64,000 bases of DNA from Perognathus longimembris pacificus (Eukaryota; Chordata; Mammalia; Rodentia; Heteromyidae), in NCBI RefSeq assembly GCF_023159225.1, contig NC_063166.1, forward strand, positions 78,517,785 through 78,581,784. Reading direction: 5' to 3'. Shown here one piece after another: positions 21,310 to 31,562 of the stretch. A program made the translations under genes and the position numbers. A model generated the notes under the pieces. That model did no database searches, was not told the origin of the DNA, and worked only from the letters and a program-made list of their open reading frames with translations. Each line of letters begins with the position of its first letter. The first letter of the stretch is position 1.

Positions 21310-21552
21310 CTGATATCTATTATGGACCTTTTTTGAACCAGGCATTGTTCCAAAATCTTGGTTCCCACTGGCAGTTAATCTGCATGGGGAGAAGGCCATG
21401 TCTGTCCTGGGTTTGCAGATGGGAAATGTGAGGGTCACAGAAATGAGGTCCGGAAAGCCAGAGTGTCAGGGCTCATCAGATGAGGAAGTAGAATTTGAAC
21501 CCAGGTCATGGCCCCCCAAAGTCTGTACTTTTAACCATTGCTATAATGTCTT
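21310..21552 (-). mobile_element. MIR fragment
   Basis: Reversed MIR, nearly full span: 'gaaccaggcattgttccaaa', 'tgcagatgggaaatgtgagg', and 'gaatttgaacccaggtcatg' through 'cttttaaccattgctataat'. Confidence 0.65.
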
Positions 21553-22089
21553 GAGGGGCAGGGGTCATTTCAGACTGTGAATTGGGGTGGGGCCCTGCTG
21601 AATACTGATTTCCAGCTTGTTAGCACCTCCTGTTGCCCCCCTCCCACCTCTCTCTCAGGACTCCAGGAGAGCTCTGCTCTGCTCTGCGTGCAATCTGATC
21701 CCCTTTATTTTTAAGTCATTAAAGGCCTAGTGACAAATGCTGCTTGCAGAAGCAGGCTGTTCTGACGGAGAGGACAGAATGACCCGACCCTGCTGGAAAA
21801 TCCACACACCTAGGGATGACTTTGGGGGGTGCAGTGTGTGCAGAAAATGGGGGGAGGGGCATTTTCCCTCACTCTGCTTCCTGATAGTTCAAAGTGAGCC
21901 ACGGAAAAGCCAAAAGGGCACAGAATCCATGGGGGCAGAGCTCTGGGGAAATCACAACTCCCGGTGACAGCTTGGCCCCCACCGGCCCGCTGGGTGATGA
22001 TGAACCAAGCACTGAGTCTCACTGTAGTTTCCCAATAAAGTAATCTGCGATGAATTCTGCTTGGTGGCCAAGTCTAAACCCAATAGTTA

Positions 22090-22316
22090 TAATCTCCGTG
22101 ATGGCAGCTCACCCTATAATCTTAGCTACTCAGGAGGCTGAGATCCAGAGGACTGGAGTTTTGAGGCCAGTCCAGGCAAAAAGGACCATGAGACTCTATC
22201 TCCCAAATAACAAACAAAAAGCAGGGCTGTAGGTGTGATTTAAATCCTAGAGCCCCTGCCGGGCAGATAAGCTAGACAAGCATGAGGGCTTGAGTTCAAA
22301 CCATTAAACAGTCAGA
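22090..22316 (+). mobile_element. 7SL-headed SINE with an atypical right half
   Basis: The left half is typical (taatcttagctactcaggag). The right half (agggctgtaggtgtgattta...cttgagttcaaacc) matches Geo only loosely. Confidence 0.55.
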
Positions 22317-22349
22317 AGAAGAAGGAAGGAGAAATAATAATAGAATTTT

Positions 22350-22476
22350 AATAGCTTGGCATGGTACATGCCCATTGTCTCAGAGACTCAGGAGGCTGAA
22401 GCGAGAAGATTGCTGAGCCCAGGAAATTGAAGGCCAGGCTGGGCAATATAACAAGACCTTATCTCCTAAAAATGTA
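22350..22476 (+). mobile_element. B1-like 7SL monomer
   Basis: Reads 'cttggcatggtacatgccca', 'gactcaggaggctgaagcga', then 'ggctgggcaatataacaaga', the order of a free 7SL monomer. Confidence 0.65.
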
Positions 22477-23127
22477 GGGTGGGGGGAGGGAGGAGAAGAC
22501 AGAGTAGCCATGCAGGTAGTAACTCCTTACACCATTCTGCACAAACTCTCTGGGGCGTCTGAGAGGTCCGTGATGGGCTCCGATCTCTGGGGACAGGGAC
22601 ATGCATGACATTTGACACGTGACAGGCGTGTTCAGTGTGTGTCCTTTCAGTAGGATCTCTTTTTTAAAAGAAAAACTTGCGTATGACCACATAGTTCAAT
22701 ACCACAGTGATTTACGCTAACAGTGCAGGACAAAATTGAGAAAGGGGGCAGGGAGGGATTTGCTAAGGATTTTTCCAGCTGGGTTTTCTGAGCTCATGGC
22801 AGGCGCAGCCCAGACTCTGAGCCTCGAGGCTTCATGTTCAGGGGTGTTCCGAAAGATGGTAAGAGACCTCAAGAAGATGGGGGTGAGCTCAGAGATCCCC
22901 AGGGGACGGGCCAGAGGGCCAGAGGACAGGCCTTTGTGGCCAAGGATGGATGCCCCAGCTGCACCCCGTTCTCTTTCCCCTCCCCCTCCCCCTGGGTGGG
23001 GCTGGGGCTGGGGCGGGGGGTGGGGTGGGGGGCAGCGGGAAACAGGGGACATTGTAGCATGCAGCACCCAGGGCAGGTGGCTTTTAGCAGCTCCCCACTT
23101 AGGGTTTAAAATAACTTTCTGGTTTAA

Positions 23128-23347
23128 AAGAAGGAGGAGGAGGAGGAGGAGGAGGAAGAAAGAAAAAGAAAGGAGAAGAAAGGAGGAGGAAGGAGAAGAA
23201 AGGAGGAGGAAGGAGAAGAAAGGAGGAGGAAGGAGGAGGAGGAGGAAGAGGAAGAAGAGAAGGAGGAGGAAGAGGAAGAAGAGAAGAAGGAGGAAGAGGA
23301 GGAGGAGGAGGAAGCAAGAAACAAGGAAAGTTTGGAAGAAAGAAAAG
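23128..23347. repeat. 220-bp polypurine tract, (GGA/GAA)n
   Basis: Purine-only on the + strand apart from a C at about 23314 and a C and a T near 23323-23330. A 20-bp sub-repeat of GGA and GAA blocks occurs three times around 23170-23230. Mirror symmetry favours triplex DNA. Lysine/arginine-rich and Ser-rich open frames here are artefacts. Confidence 0.93.
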
Positions 23348-24029
23348 AGTGCTTTCCACAGCAGCCCACACAGCCCCCCCAGAGGAGGAGGGCTCTGCCC
23401 CCAGCCCGGCTCAGTGCTCTGTGGAGGAGAAAGGAAGAGGCATGGGGGGGTACCTCACACTGACCCACTTGGGCAAGCAGAGGCCCCGAGAGGACAGAGG
23501 TTGCCCAGTAAGCGATAGACAGCAGTTTCCTCCAGCTCCATCGTTGCAAACTTCAGTGCCAGGCCTGGAGAGGAGCCGTCATCCTGTGGGCTAGGTGTGG
23601 GCAGGTGAGCCGTGCCAGGCTGAGGAGGGCAGCGTGCGGTGCCAGGGGCCTGCCAAGGAGTCCCTGTCTCAAACACAGAAAACCAAAAAGAAAGAAAAGT
23701 AAACCATACTGACTCAAGGGAGCTGATACATTCAGGTGGATGACTTCAGGCAGGGCTGGATCTAGGGGTCAATCAAGGTCATCAAGCTCAGACTTTCTGT
23801 CTCCCCCTCACTTGTCTCTGGGCTCTCTGTCCCAAGCTGACTGTCGGAGCCTGGCTCCTGCAGCGAGTTCTCTCACCAATAACACCAGAAGCTTCTTTTC
23901 TCACACTGGTGTTGGGGCAGAAGGGTCTGGACTGGCTCTTGCTGATCTGACAGGAAACGGTGCGCCGATGGCCAGGTCTGGACCCCATGCCCGCCTCCTA
24001 CCTGCTACCCAAGTAAGCGTGAATCGTTG

Positions 24030-24265
24030 AAGCCGCCAGTGACTGCCTGTCCTCCTAGCCGCTCATGAGGCTGGGATCCGAGGATCGGGATGGGAAGCCA
24101 GCCCAGGCAGGACCGTCTTAGCTCCAATTAATCACCAAAAAAGCCAATGAACCACCAAAAGTGGAGATGTAGCTCAGGCGGTAGAGCACCAGCCTTGAGA
24201 GAGAGAAAGAGGAAAAAAGAAAGCTCAGGGACAGTGCCCAGGCCAAGAGTTCAAGGCCCAAGATA
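24030..24265 (+). mobile_element. 7SL/B1-Geo SINE
   Basis: 7SL head worn, Geo half good (ggagatgtagctcaggcggt) with a GA-rich insertion at 24198-24222. It ends in a CA tail. Confidence 0.7.

Positions 24266-24299
<34 letters not shown>
24266..24299. repeat. (CA)n microsatellite
   Basis: Sixteen or so CA units replacing the A-tail of the preceding SINE. Confidence 0.9.
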
Positions 24300-24300
<1 letters not shown>

Positions 24301-24354
24301 ATCTAATGGTATTTGAAGCAAAAATCTCTTGTGCTGGTAACAAAAAAATCTAAG

Positions 24355-24563
24355 GGGGCTGGGGATATGGCCTAGTGGCAAGAGTGCCTGCCTCGCATAC
24401 ATGAGGCCCCGGGTTCAATTCCCCAGCACCACATATACAGAAAACGTCCAGAAGTGGCGCTGTGGCTCAAGTGGCAGAGTGCTAGCCTTGAGCAAAAAGA
24501 AGCCAGGGACAGTGCTTCAGGCCCTGAGTCCAAGCCCCAGGACTGGCAAAAAAAAAAAAAAAA
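24355..24563 (+). mobile_element. IDL-Geo SINE
   Basis: Target duplication AAAAAAATCTAAG at 24342-24354 and ending at 24576. Complete dimer with about 22 A residues. Confidence 0.92.
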
Positions 24564-24729
24564 AAAAAAAATCTAAGCCTGGAGATACTAGAGCCACTAA
24601 ATAGAGAAAAACCTGCCTGTGAGTGAAACTCAAGTCACAGAAAGCAGAGGAGTGAGGCAGGAAGAAGAAAACTTAAGTCCTGCCCATTGCTTAGAGCCTC
24701 TGGATCCAGCCATACTTGAATCCCACTAG

Positions 24730-24735
<6 letters not shown>

Positions 24736-24763
<28 letters not shown>
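24736..24763. repeat. (CA)n microsatellite
   Basis: About thirteen CA units in otherwise unique sequence. Confidence 0.88.
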
Positions 24764-24764
<1 letters not shown>

Positions 24765-26105
24765 GGTTTCCTTCCTTTTGTTCAAGCCGAGCCAATCTGA
24801 GGTGGGCTCCAGTCAGTCGTAACCAAAAATCGACTGGAAGAGCTGCTGTGGTAAGGGTTAAATGAGATGATGAATTAGAAAATGTTTTGGCAATAAGGCC
24901 TCCCCCCTCCCCAAAATGGAAGTCATTATTATTAATATTTTATGATTTCATCTTCCACACACACATAGTTCAGTCTGTTTCCACTTTTCAAAGGCTTGCT
25001 TACAAAAGGGAGCGTTGGGGCATCGGCGGAAGCGGAGCTGGTGTTAGCCTGGTGACGGTGCCGCCCTTCGAGTTCTCCTCAACACCGCAGTGCCTCTGTC
25101 CTGGTTGAGAAATGGCAGTCAGCCCGGTCTCCCACCTGCTCTCTGGGCTGCTCCATCTATCTAGCGCCTAAAGGGTTAAGACTGAGCTCCGCAGGAGCCT
25201 CCCCGGGCCCTGAATGACTCTTCAGTCAGAATGCTTTCAGTGGAAACACTAAATTATCAACAGCCCTGTGAACCTCAGCTCCTGCCAAATCACCAAATGG
25301 TGTTAACAAGTCTCCTCAGGTGAGCCTGAGGATCCCAGAGTTGTGATTGGGGGGCTGGGACTAAGCGGGTGAGCCGCTAGGCGGGTCCTGTCTGTCTCTG
25401 GGCCTCTTCCTTTTCCGCCTCTTCCTAGTGACCATCTGATAGTCCAGCGCCCCCCCACCCCCACCCCCCCCCCACCCCCCGGCTGGCCTGCCCATCCCCC
25501 AGCCCGGGACATATGGTCCGGTTTCGTTCAGCTTTTCAAATTTGAAAACTTGCTCTGCTGGAAGTCACATTTCCATGTGGTACCCATCTTTTGGCTAATA
25601 AGCAACGGGTTTTCTCCCTGATTCAGACTTCAGAGTTGCAAGTCATAAGACCGAGTGGAAAGCTTCGTCTGGGAGTGCTTTGTTTTGCTCTGGCCCTTTG
25701 AAAGAAGAATCCGCCTGCTTGATTATTTATTTCAACTCTTAAGTCCATAAAGGGTTTTTAAATGGTTTGTAAAAATATATACAAGATGAGATAAATGCAT
25801 GAAGAAGCGGGGAGGGGGTTTAAATCAGGGGGTGGTGAGCTGATCCGCCCTGCATTCAGCTGCTGTGGTCCCAACACTGTATGTGTTTCTTTTGCACAAA
25901 TAAAACCTGAAGAGAGGTGACCCCAGAGAGAATGGGGGCCAAGAACAGAGGCCGCCTGGTCCTCTGGCATCCCCTTAGCCCTCCACAGAGACACCACCCA
26001 CAGGTCAGCTCACCCGCCACTCAGGCCACGCCTTCCACGCCGCCCGAGAGCCCACCCCCGGCACAGGAAGGAAAATCCTGTCATCCAGATGCTTGCTTCC
26101 TGCAG
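24764..26105. other. Intergenic, no gene seen
   Basis: A C-rich low-complexity run lies at about 25447-25481. Sequence is otherwise unique-looking with moderate GC. No splice-bounded open frame resembles a known protein. Confidence 0.4.
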
Positions 26106-26337
26106 GAGGCTGGCCTGGGGCTTGATCTCAGGGCCTGGGCGCTGTCCCCGAGCCTCTTTGGTGCTCAAGGCACTCCACCACTTGAGCCACAGCGCCATTT
26201 CCAGCTTTTTCTGAGTAGCTCATTGGAGATAAGAGTCTCGAGGACTTTTCTGCCGGGGTTGGCTTTGAAACTCCATCCTCAGATCTCAGCCCCCTAAGTA
26301 GCTAGGATGACAACAGGCGTGAGCCACGGAAGCCCAG
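26106..26337 (-). mobile_element. 7SL/B1-Geo SINE
   Basis: Reversed Geo (accacttgagccacagcgcc) and reversed 7SL, well kept. No long poly(T). Confidence 0.82.
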
Positions 26338-27056
26338 CAAGAAGATGGTCTTATTATCAAGCTATAAGCCAAAGGAAATGGTAGAGCAGTTACCTAGCAG
26401 GCCAGAGGCCAGGGGAAGGGGAAGAGGGAGGGGAGGAGGGAGGGAGGATTGAAGTAGTCCCGTCATCCTTAAACAACCTTGGGCCTGGCAGCTGCATGAC
26501 CCCACCTCTCTCGGTGGGACCCTGGACTTGGGGGTGAGCGTTTCCTCTTCTCCTCTGGGAGCACTGGGTCTCCTTTGCTCCTGAGTGGGGCAGAGCCTCA
26601 CCAGAAAACTCGCCCTGCCCAGTTCCCCCGCACACCCCGCTCCTCACACAGGCTCTGTTATTGCTTCTTTATCTTCTGGAAGCTTCCAGAGATTGGAAGG
26701 TAGGGTAGACTCGAGCCCCCCCGCAGCTCAAGCATTTCCAGCTATGTGGCTGAGGGAAGTCACTAGGCCTCTGAGCCCGCCGGGACTCAAGGGCTGAGGT
26801 CAGGAAGAAATGGGCATGTCCCCTCTGAGACCCTATAAATAGCCCCCCCTCCCCCGCCCCCGGGCTTCTCAGAACCGGTGGGGAATTGAAAGCAGAGTGC
26901 GGCGTCAGCAAGGGGAAGAGAAGACAGACTTGAACTGTGTTTGGCTGGGAAACTGAGGCAAGAGCCAGGGAAGGTCCTGGCCTGTGACACAGCCAGGCTC
27001 CAGCATCTTAGGTTTCGTGGTTTGGGATGTCTGACCTCTGATCTTGTTCTTTCTGA
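26338..27056. other. Intergenic, no feature recognised
   Basis: A 'ctataaata' TATA-like string lies at about 26832-26840 beside a C-rich run, without supporting exon evidence. Confidence 0.35.
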
Positions 27057-27263
27057 TCAGTCATGGGGCCTGGGCTCTGTCCCTGGGCGTTTGCACTCAA
27101 GGCTAGCACTCTAGGTTGAGCCGCAGAGCCACTTCTGGTTTTCTGGTAGCTAATTGAAGAGTCTCACCGACTTTCTTGCCCTAGCTGGTTTTGAATTGCA
27201 ATCCTCAGATCTCAGCCTCCTGAGTAGCGAGGATTGCAGGCATGAGCCACCGGTGCCCAGCCT
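27057..27263 (-). mobile_element. 7SL/B1-Geo SINE
   Basis: Reversed Geo then reversed 7SL (cagcctcctgagtagcgagg). It directly abuts the L1 tail that follows. Confidence 0.8.
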
Positions 27264-27267
27264 GACC

Positions 27268-28486
27268 TTCTTCTTTTTTTAAATTAATTAAACAAAAATT
27301 TTTGACAAGGTGTTGTGCACAGGAGTACAGTTACGTAGTAGGGCAGTGTGTACATTTCTTGTGATATCTTACACCCTGTTTTTCTTTCCCTTCCCTAGGT
27401 CAGGTAGACATATATATAATACACAGTGTACCAAGAACATATACAGTAGCCACGTGACCTACGCCCAAGAAAATTCGCCTAGGGCTTTAAAGGTAATGTT
27501 GACATTAGACAATATGTCGACAGTAGTCTTATATGAACATACATACATAGCTTTTGAGCTATTGTATCCCACTGAGAGGTCAATTTTTGACCTTTATATG
27601 TTGAGTAGTTGTTTGGTTTTAGTTACATAATGTTGGGTCGCTGACCTACACCTGTGGGAAATACCATTTGACAAGAAGTTTTTGGTTTTGCAGACCTGGT
27701 CTCTACTGTCTCCCCCTTCCCCCTCCTTAACAGTCATATATCAGGGAGATCATGCCCCTTTGTTTTCTGTGTTCTAGGCTTGTCTCGCTCAACATTATTC
27801 GTTCAAGTTCTGACCATTTCTCTGAGAATACCAATATTTCACCATTCCTAATTGCTATGTAGTATTCCATTGTGTATGTCCATGTGTATATTCCATTGTG
27901 TGTATCCATGTTTTTTGGATCCATTCATCTGTGGAGGAGCATCTGGGTTGCTTGCATATTTTGGCTATTGTGAATTGTGCCACGATAAACATGGAAGTGC
28001 AGATGTCTTTTTGATATCTTGGGGCCTGCTGTTCAGGATAGATGCCTAGGAGTGGTATGGCTGGGTCATAGGGTAGGTCTATGTTGAGCTTTTTGAGAAA
28101 CCTCCATACTGTTCTCCAAAGTGGTTGTACTAATTTGCACTCCCACCAACAATGGAGGAGGGTTGCTCTTTCCCCGCACCCCCTCCAGCATTTGTTGTTG
28201 GCTGAGTTCAGAGTACAGGCCATTCTAACTGGAGTGAGGTCTGACCTTATTCTTGTTGTATTTTTTTTTTTTTTTTTTTGCCAGTCCTGGGCCTTGGACT
28301 CAGGGCCTGAGAACTGTCCCTGGCTTCTTCCCGCTCGAGGCTAGCACTCTGCCACTTGAGCCACAGCGCCGCTTCTGGCCGTTTTCTGTATATGTGGTGC
28401 TGGGGAATCGAACCTAGGGCCTCGTGTATATGAGGCAGGCACTCTTGCCACTAGGCTATATCCCCAGCCCCTGACCTTATTCTTGA
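27268..28486 (-). mobile_element. L1 3' end: ORF2 C-terminus and 3' UTR, 5'-truncated
   Basis: On the minus strand about 120 codons (28223 to 27855) and an overlapping frame to 27727 resemble the C-terminal part of L1 ORF2, with the family's conserved Cys/Trp-rich block. A frame change occurs between them near 27855-27924. The 3' UTR extends to an A-rich end at about 27268-27290. The 5' side stops near 28486. A later IDL-Geo copy interrupts it at 28256-28470. It lacks the endonuclease and most of the reverse transcriptase, so it is dead. Confidence 0.85.
28256..28470 (-). mobile_element. IDL-Geo SINE, young, inside L1
   Basis: A perfect 15-bp target duplication, CTGACCTTATTCTTG, lies at 28241-28255 and 28471-28485. 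It shares the young-subfamily marks with the copies at 1382, 48213 and 59075. Confidence 0.95.
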
Positions 28487-29079
28487 TGGCAGTTAGGCCC
28501 AGAGAAGTCCCAGGGGCTGCCCTGGGTACCCAGGGGCCTTAGCGGCTTCCCTGGTGTGCACCCATACACGCCATCAGTCCTCCAGTCCCAGACATTGTCT
28601 AGTGTCCCCAGGGGGGGTAAGTCACCCTGGACGAGCGCTCCCCACCAGGACTGCGACGCAGGACGCAGCGCTGTCCCGCCCTGGCGGCCCGCATGGCCCT
28701 TCAGTACGACGCGGGACAACTCTTGCATGGACAGGGCTGTGCTCGCGTGGGCTCACCAAGGAGGGGAGGGAGTGGGGGAAGACGTGGCCTGTGGCATCTT
28801 TTCGACGTCCCTCCTGCAGTCCTCCTCCCGGTACTCCTGGCACCCCTGGGCTGGCCCAGGGGCCCCAGCCTCTCCATACACCCGTATCTCTCTCTGTACC
28901 CCCCCCGCCCACATACAAGCTCACTGGTGCCTAGTGCACTGACACAGTCGCACAGCCCCCACCACAATCCGTTTCAAAATATCCTCATCAATCCCCAAAG
29001 CAACCCGTGCCCATGACACTCATGCAGCCGACCCCACGGGCCCTGCCCTTCGGCTGGTGTGCCATCCATCCTGTCATTC
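28487..29079. other. Intergenic, no feature recognised
   Basis: GC-rich, unique-looking. Several overlapping open frames exist but none looks like a gene. Confidence 0.4.
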
Positions 29080-29241
29080 GTGAGCTTTGAGTCTGCCTTC
29101 CTTCACTTAGCAAGGTGGGTTCAAGGCCGATCTGTTACACAGTGCGTCCTACTTCATTCCTTTTCATGGCCAAATAATAATCCACTGTACGGATATTGAT
29201 CCGTTCATCTCATGGCTTTTATACTGTTTAATTATCCATTT
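29080..29241 (-). mobile_element. Old L1M 3'-region relic
   Basis: The + strand shows 'cttccttcacttagcaaggt', 'ttcattccttttcatggcca' and 'aataataatccactgtacgg', the reverse of common L1M 3' sequence. Confidence 0.55.

Positions 29242-29284
<43 letters not shown>
29242..29284. repeat. (TG)n microsatellite
   Basis: Twenty or so TG units between the L1 relic and the next SINE. Confidence 0.92.
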
Positions 29285-29286
<2 letters not shown>

Positions 29287-29470
29287 CAGAGCTTGAACTC
29301 AGGTCCATTTGCAGGGCTTGCTCATTTACGACTGGTGCTCTACCCCTTGATCCATGCCTCCAGCTTGGCTCCTCAGTGGTTCACTGGAGATGGAATCCCT
29401 TGGGCTTTTCTGCCCTGGCCAGTGTTGAACGCCGATCCTCTGGATATCAGCCTCCTGAGTGGCTGTGTCT
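29285..29470 (-). mobile_element. 7SL/B1-Geo SINE, old
   Basis: Reversed Geo (gagcttgaactcaggtccat) and 7SL (cagcctcctgagtggctgtg). The 7SL head is truncated. Confidence 0.65.
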
Positions 29471-30135
29471 GCCGTGTGGTTGCTGTGGGTGCCTCGCCCT
29501 GCATTGTCTTGTCCATGGATAAAACACCTGGCCGTGTCACCAGGTGCTGCTGTGCTTGGGGTGGGGGTGGGGGCATCTGCTCTGCTTCGGGGACCGGGCG
29601 AGGGGTTGGGGGACAGTGGTTCCCAGCATGTCCCAGGGCCAGGAAACCTATCCCTGTTTGACTTTGTTTTTCCTCATGTTCTTCCTTGAGCTTGCTAGGT
29701 AGGTGTTCCTCTTCTTGAAAGACACTGTCAGCCTCCCGCGCCCTTGCTTTAGTTATGTTATCAGATAAAGGCCAATGCTCTGGCCTCAGGCCTCAATCCT
29801 CCCACCTGCACCTCTGCTTAGCTGAGATCGCAGGAATGCATTACCATGCTCAGCTCGAAGAAACATGAAAGACAAGACACCGAGCAACCCTGTTCAAGAT
29901 GATCTACTTTTTGGGTGGCCAAAGTGTTTAGGATAAAAGGAAAGAAAAAAATATATATATATTACTATTACTTCCCAAAGAAAGCCCACTTTAACCAATG
30001 CCAAAACCACAACCCCCAAAACAGAGGAAAACATTAGAAGATTGGAAACTGAGCTGCCTTGCTTTGGTCTCTTCCAAGTATTGGGAGTTGATAAAACGGA
30101 GACAGCCTCATCACAGACCTCAGCCTAGAGACACC
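29471..30135. other. Intergenic; weak B1 relic only
   Basis: A B1-like reversed fragment is possible at 29780-29855 (cctcaatcctcccacctgca). No gene was seen. Confidence 0.35.
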
Positions 30136-30256
30136 GTGTGCGTGTGTGCGTGTGCATGTGCGCGTGCATGTGTGTGCACATGTGTGGCTGTAGATCTGTG
30201 TCCCTGTACGACGTGACTGCGTCTATCTGTGTGTATGTGTCTCTGTGTATATGTGG
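30136..30256. repeat. Degenerate (TG)n with CG and CA changes
   Basis: TG-rich with GCGTG and GCATG interruptions over about 120 bp. Confidence 0.8.
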
Positions 30257-30479
30257 TGAGGGGTGTCCCGGCCTCCAGCTCTATGGCATCTGGGGTGCAG
30301 GCAAAGCAGTTCTTTGGGGGAGCTTTGCAGGTTCTGAGCAGGAGAGAGAGCCGCTTGGTGCAGGTGCGGTGAGAGGAGAAGCGCGGAAGCGGGGGAGAAG
30401 CTTCTTTCCCAGCAGAGGGGCCTGCGATGCTGAGGTATTGCTATGCAGTCTATCTCCAGTTGGCGCCCATGATTCTAGT

Positions 30480-30740
30480 GGGCCCGGAGTGGCCCTGGGG
30501 GGAGGGGGGGGCTTCATGGGGGGAGGGGGGTCCTGCGCAGGTGGAGTGGGGGAGAGGCAGCTGGGATGGGGTCACCTGGAGTCACTGAGTGACAAGAGGA
30601 GAGGCCTGGAGGGAAACAGCCTCTCCCCCCCGCCCCCCCTCCCCCCCGCCCCGGGTGGAGGCAAACCCCAGGAACTTCAGTAGGGAGAAGGAAGGTCAGG
30701 ATGATGGCGCCTCCTGGGGGGAGAAGGCGGGGGTGGGGAG
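30480..30740. repeat. G-run and C-run cluster (G-quadruplex-prone)
   Basis: GGGG runs on the + strand at 30496-30560, a C-run block at 30626-30655, then GGGG again to about 30740. Either strand could form quadruplexes. Confidence 0.7.
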
Positions 30741-30968
30741 GAGGGGGGACAGCCCGGTCCCCCTTCGCCTGCGGCTGGCGAAGCTGTGCTGGGGAAAACT
30801 CAGACCAGCAGAGAGGGGCCTCGTCAGCCCGTGCCAGACCTTCCCTGTTCCTGGGGCGCCATCGGTGGCACAGTGCCAGGCGGGCTCAGGAGGGAGAGGC
30901 TGGGGCACGGGCACCGGAGGCCAAACCTTCCCCGGCCCCCGTGAGTGACACGGGCCTGCTGGCGCCAT

Positions 30969-30985
30969 GCCGCCCTCTGGTGGCC
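30969..30985 (-). promoter_or_regulatory. CTCF-type motif
   Basis: On the minus strand GGCCACCAGAGGGCGGC contains CCACCAGAGGGCGG, which fits the CTCF core CCASYAGRKGGCRS at every position. It lies in unique GC-rich sequence next to the G-run cluster. Binding is inferred from the motif only. Confidence 0.6.
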
Positions 30986-31159
30986 AACATATAAATGGCA
31001 TCACTTCCTTTCTGGCCTGGGAGGCTGCCCATTGTGGGGGGAGAGGGGAGAAGGTGGCAGTCACCCAGTCACCCCGAAAGTGTCCCCATGGAGTTGGAGG
31101 CTGCAGCATCTGCTCTTCCGAAGCCAGCTCGTCCGGGCTCGTCCTCAAGTCAGAAACCT

Positions 31160-31292
31160 TCCTCACTGATTAATTGGAGACAAAAAGCCTCATGGATTTT
31201 CCTGCCCAGGCTGGCTTTGAACTTCGATCCTCCGATCTCAGCCTCCTGAAGAGCTAGGGTTACAGGTGTGAGCCACCAGCGCCCAGCTTCTT
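31160..31292 (-). mobile_element. 7SL half of a 7SL/B1-Geo SINE
   Basis: Only the reversed left half is present, from 'gattaattggagacaaaaag' to 'gagccaccagcgcccagc'. The Geo half is absent, so the copy is 3'-truncated or partly deleted. Confidence 0.75.
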
Positions 31293-31354
31293 TCCTGTTT
31301 TGTCTCTGGCGCCCAGAAGAAGGCTCAAAAACTGGTTGGTTTTGACTAGAAGGA

Positions 31355-31562
31355 AACATGCCTAGTATGTACCCACAAACACCTGTTATGTGCCAGGATG
31401 AATTTGAGGTGCTTTATACACAGCAACTCATGTTATCCTCACAAAAATTCCAGGAGGTAAGTACTATTATTATCCATCCATTGTACAGATCATGAAGCTG
31501 AGGTCAGAGAGGTTGAGTCCCTTGAGGTGGCACAGCCCGTAAGTAACTAAGTCAGGTTCTCA
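31355..31562 (-). mobile_element. MIR fragment
   Basis: Reversed MIR: 'cacctgttatgtgccaggat', 'tcatgttatcctcacaaaaa', 'gtaagtactattattatcca', then 'gaggtcagagaggttgagtc'. Among the clearer MIRs in the window. Confidence 0.75.

Noticed and set aside
22736..23518. 260-codon frame with Lys/Arg/Glu blocks
   Set aside because: Its core is the polypurine tract, where every frame lacks stops. The flanks show no conserved domain.
26832..26840. TATA-box promoter
   Set aside because: A lone CTATAAATA next to a C-run, with no downstream exon, initiator or conserved context.
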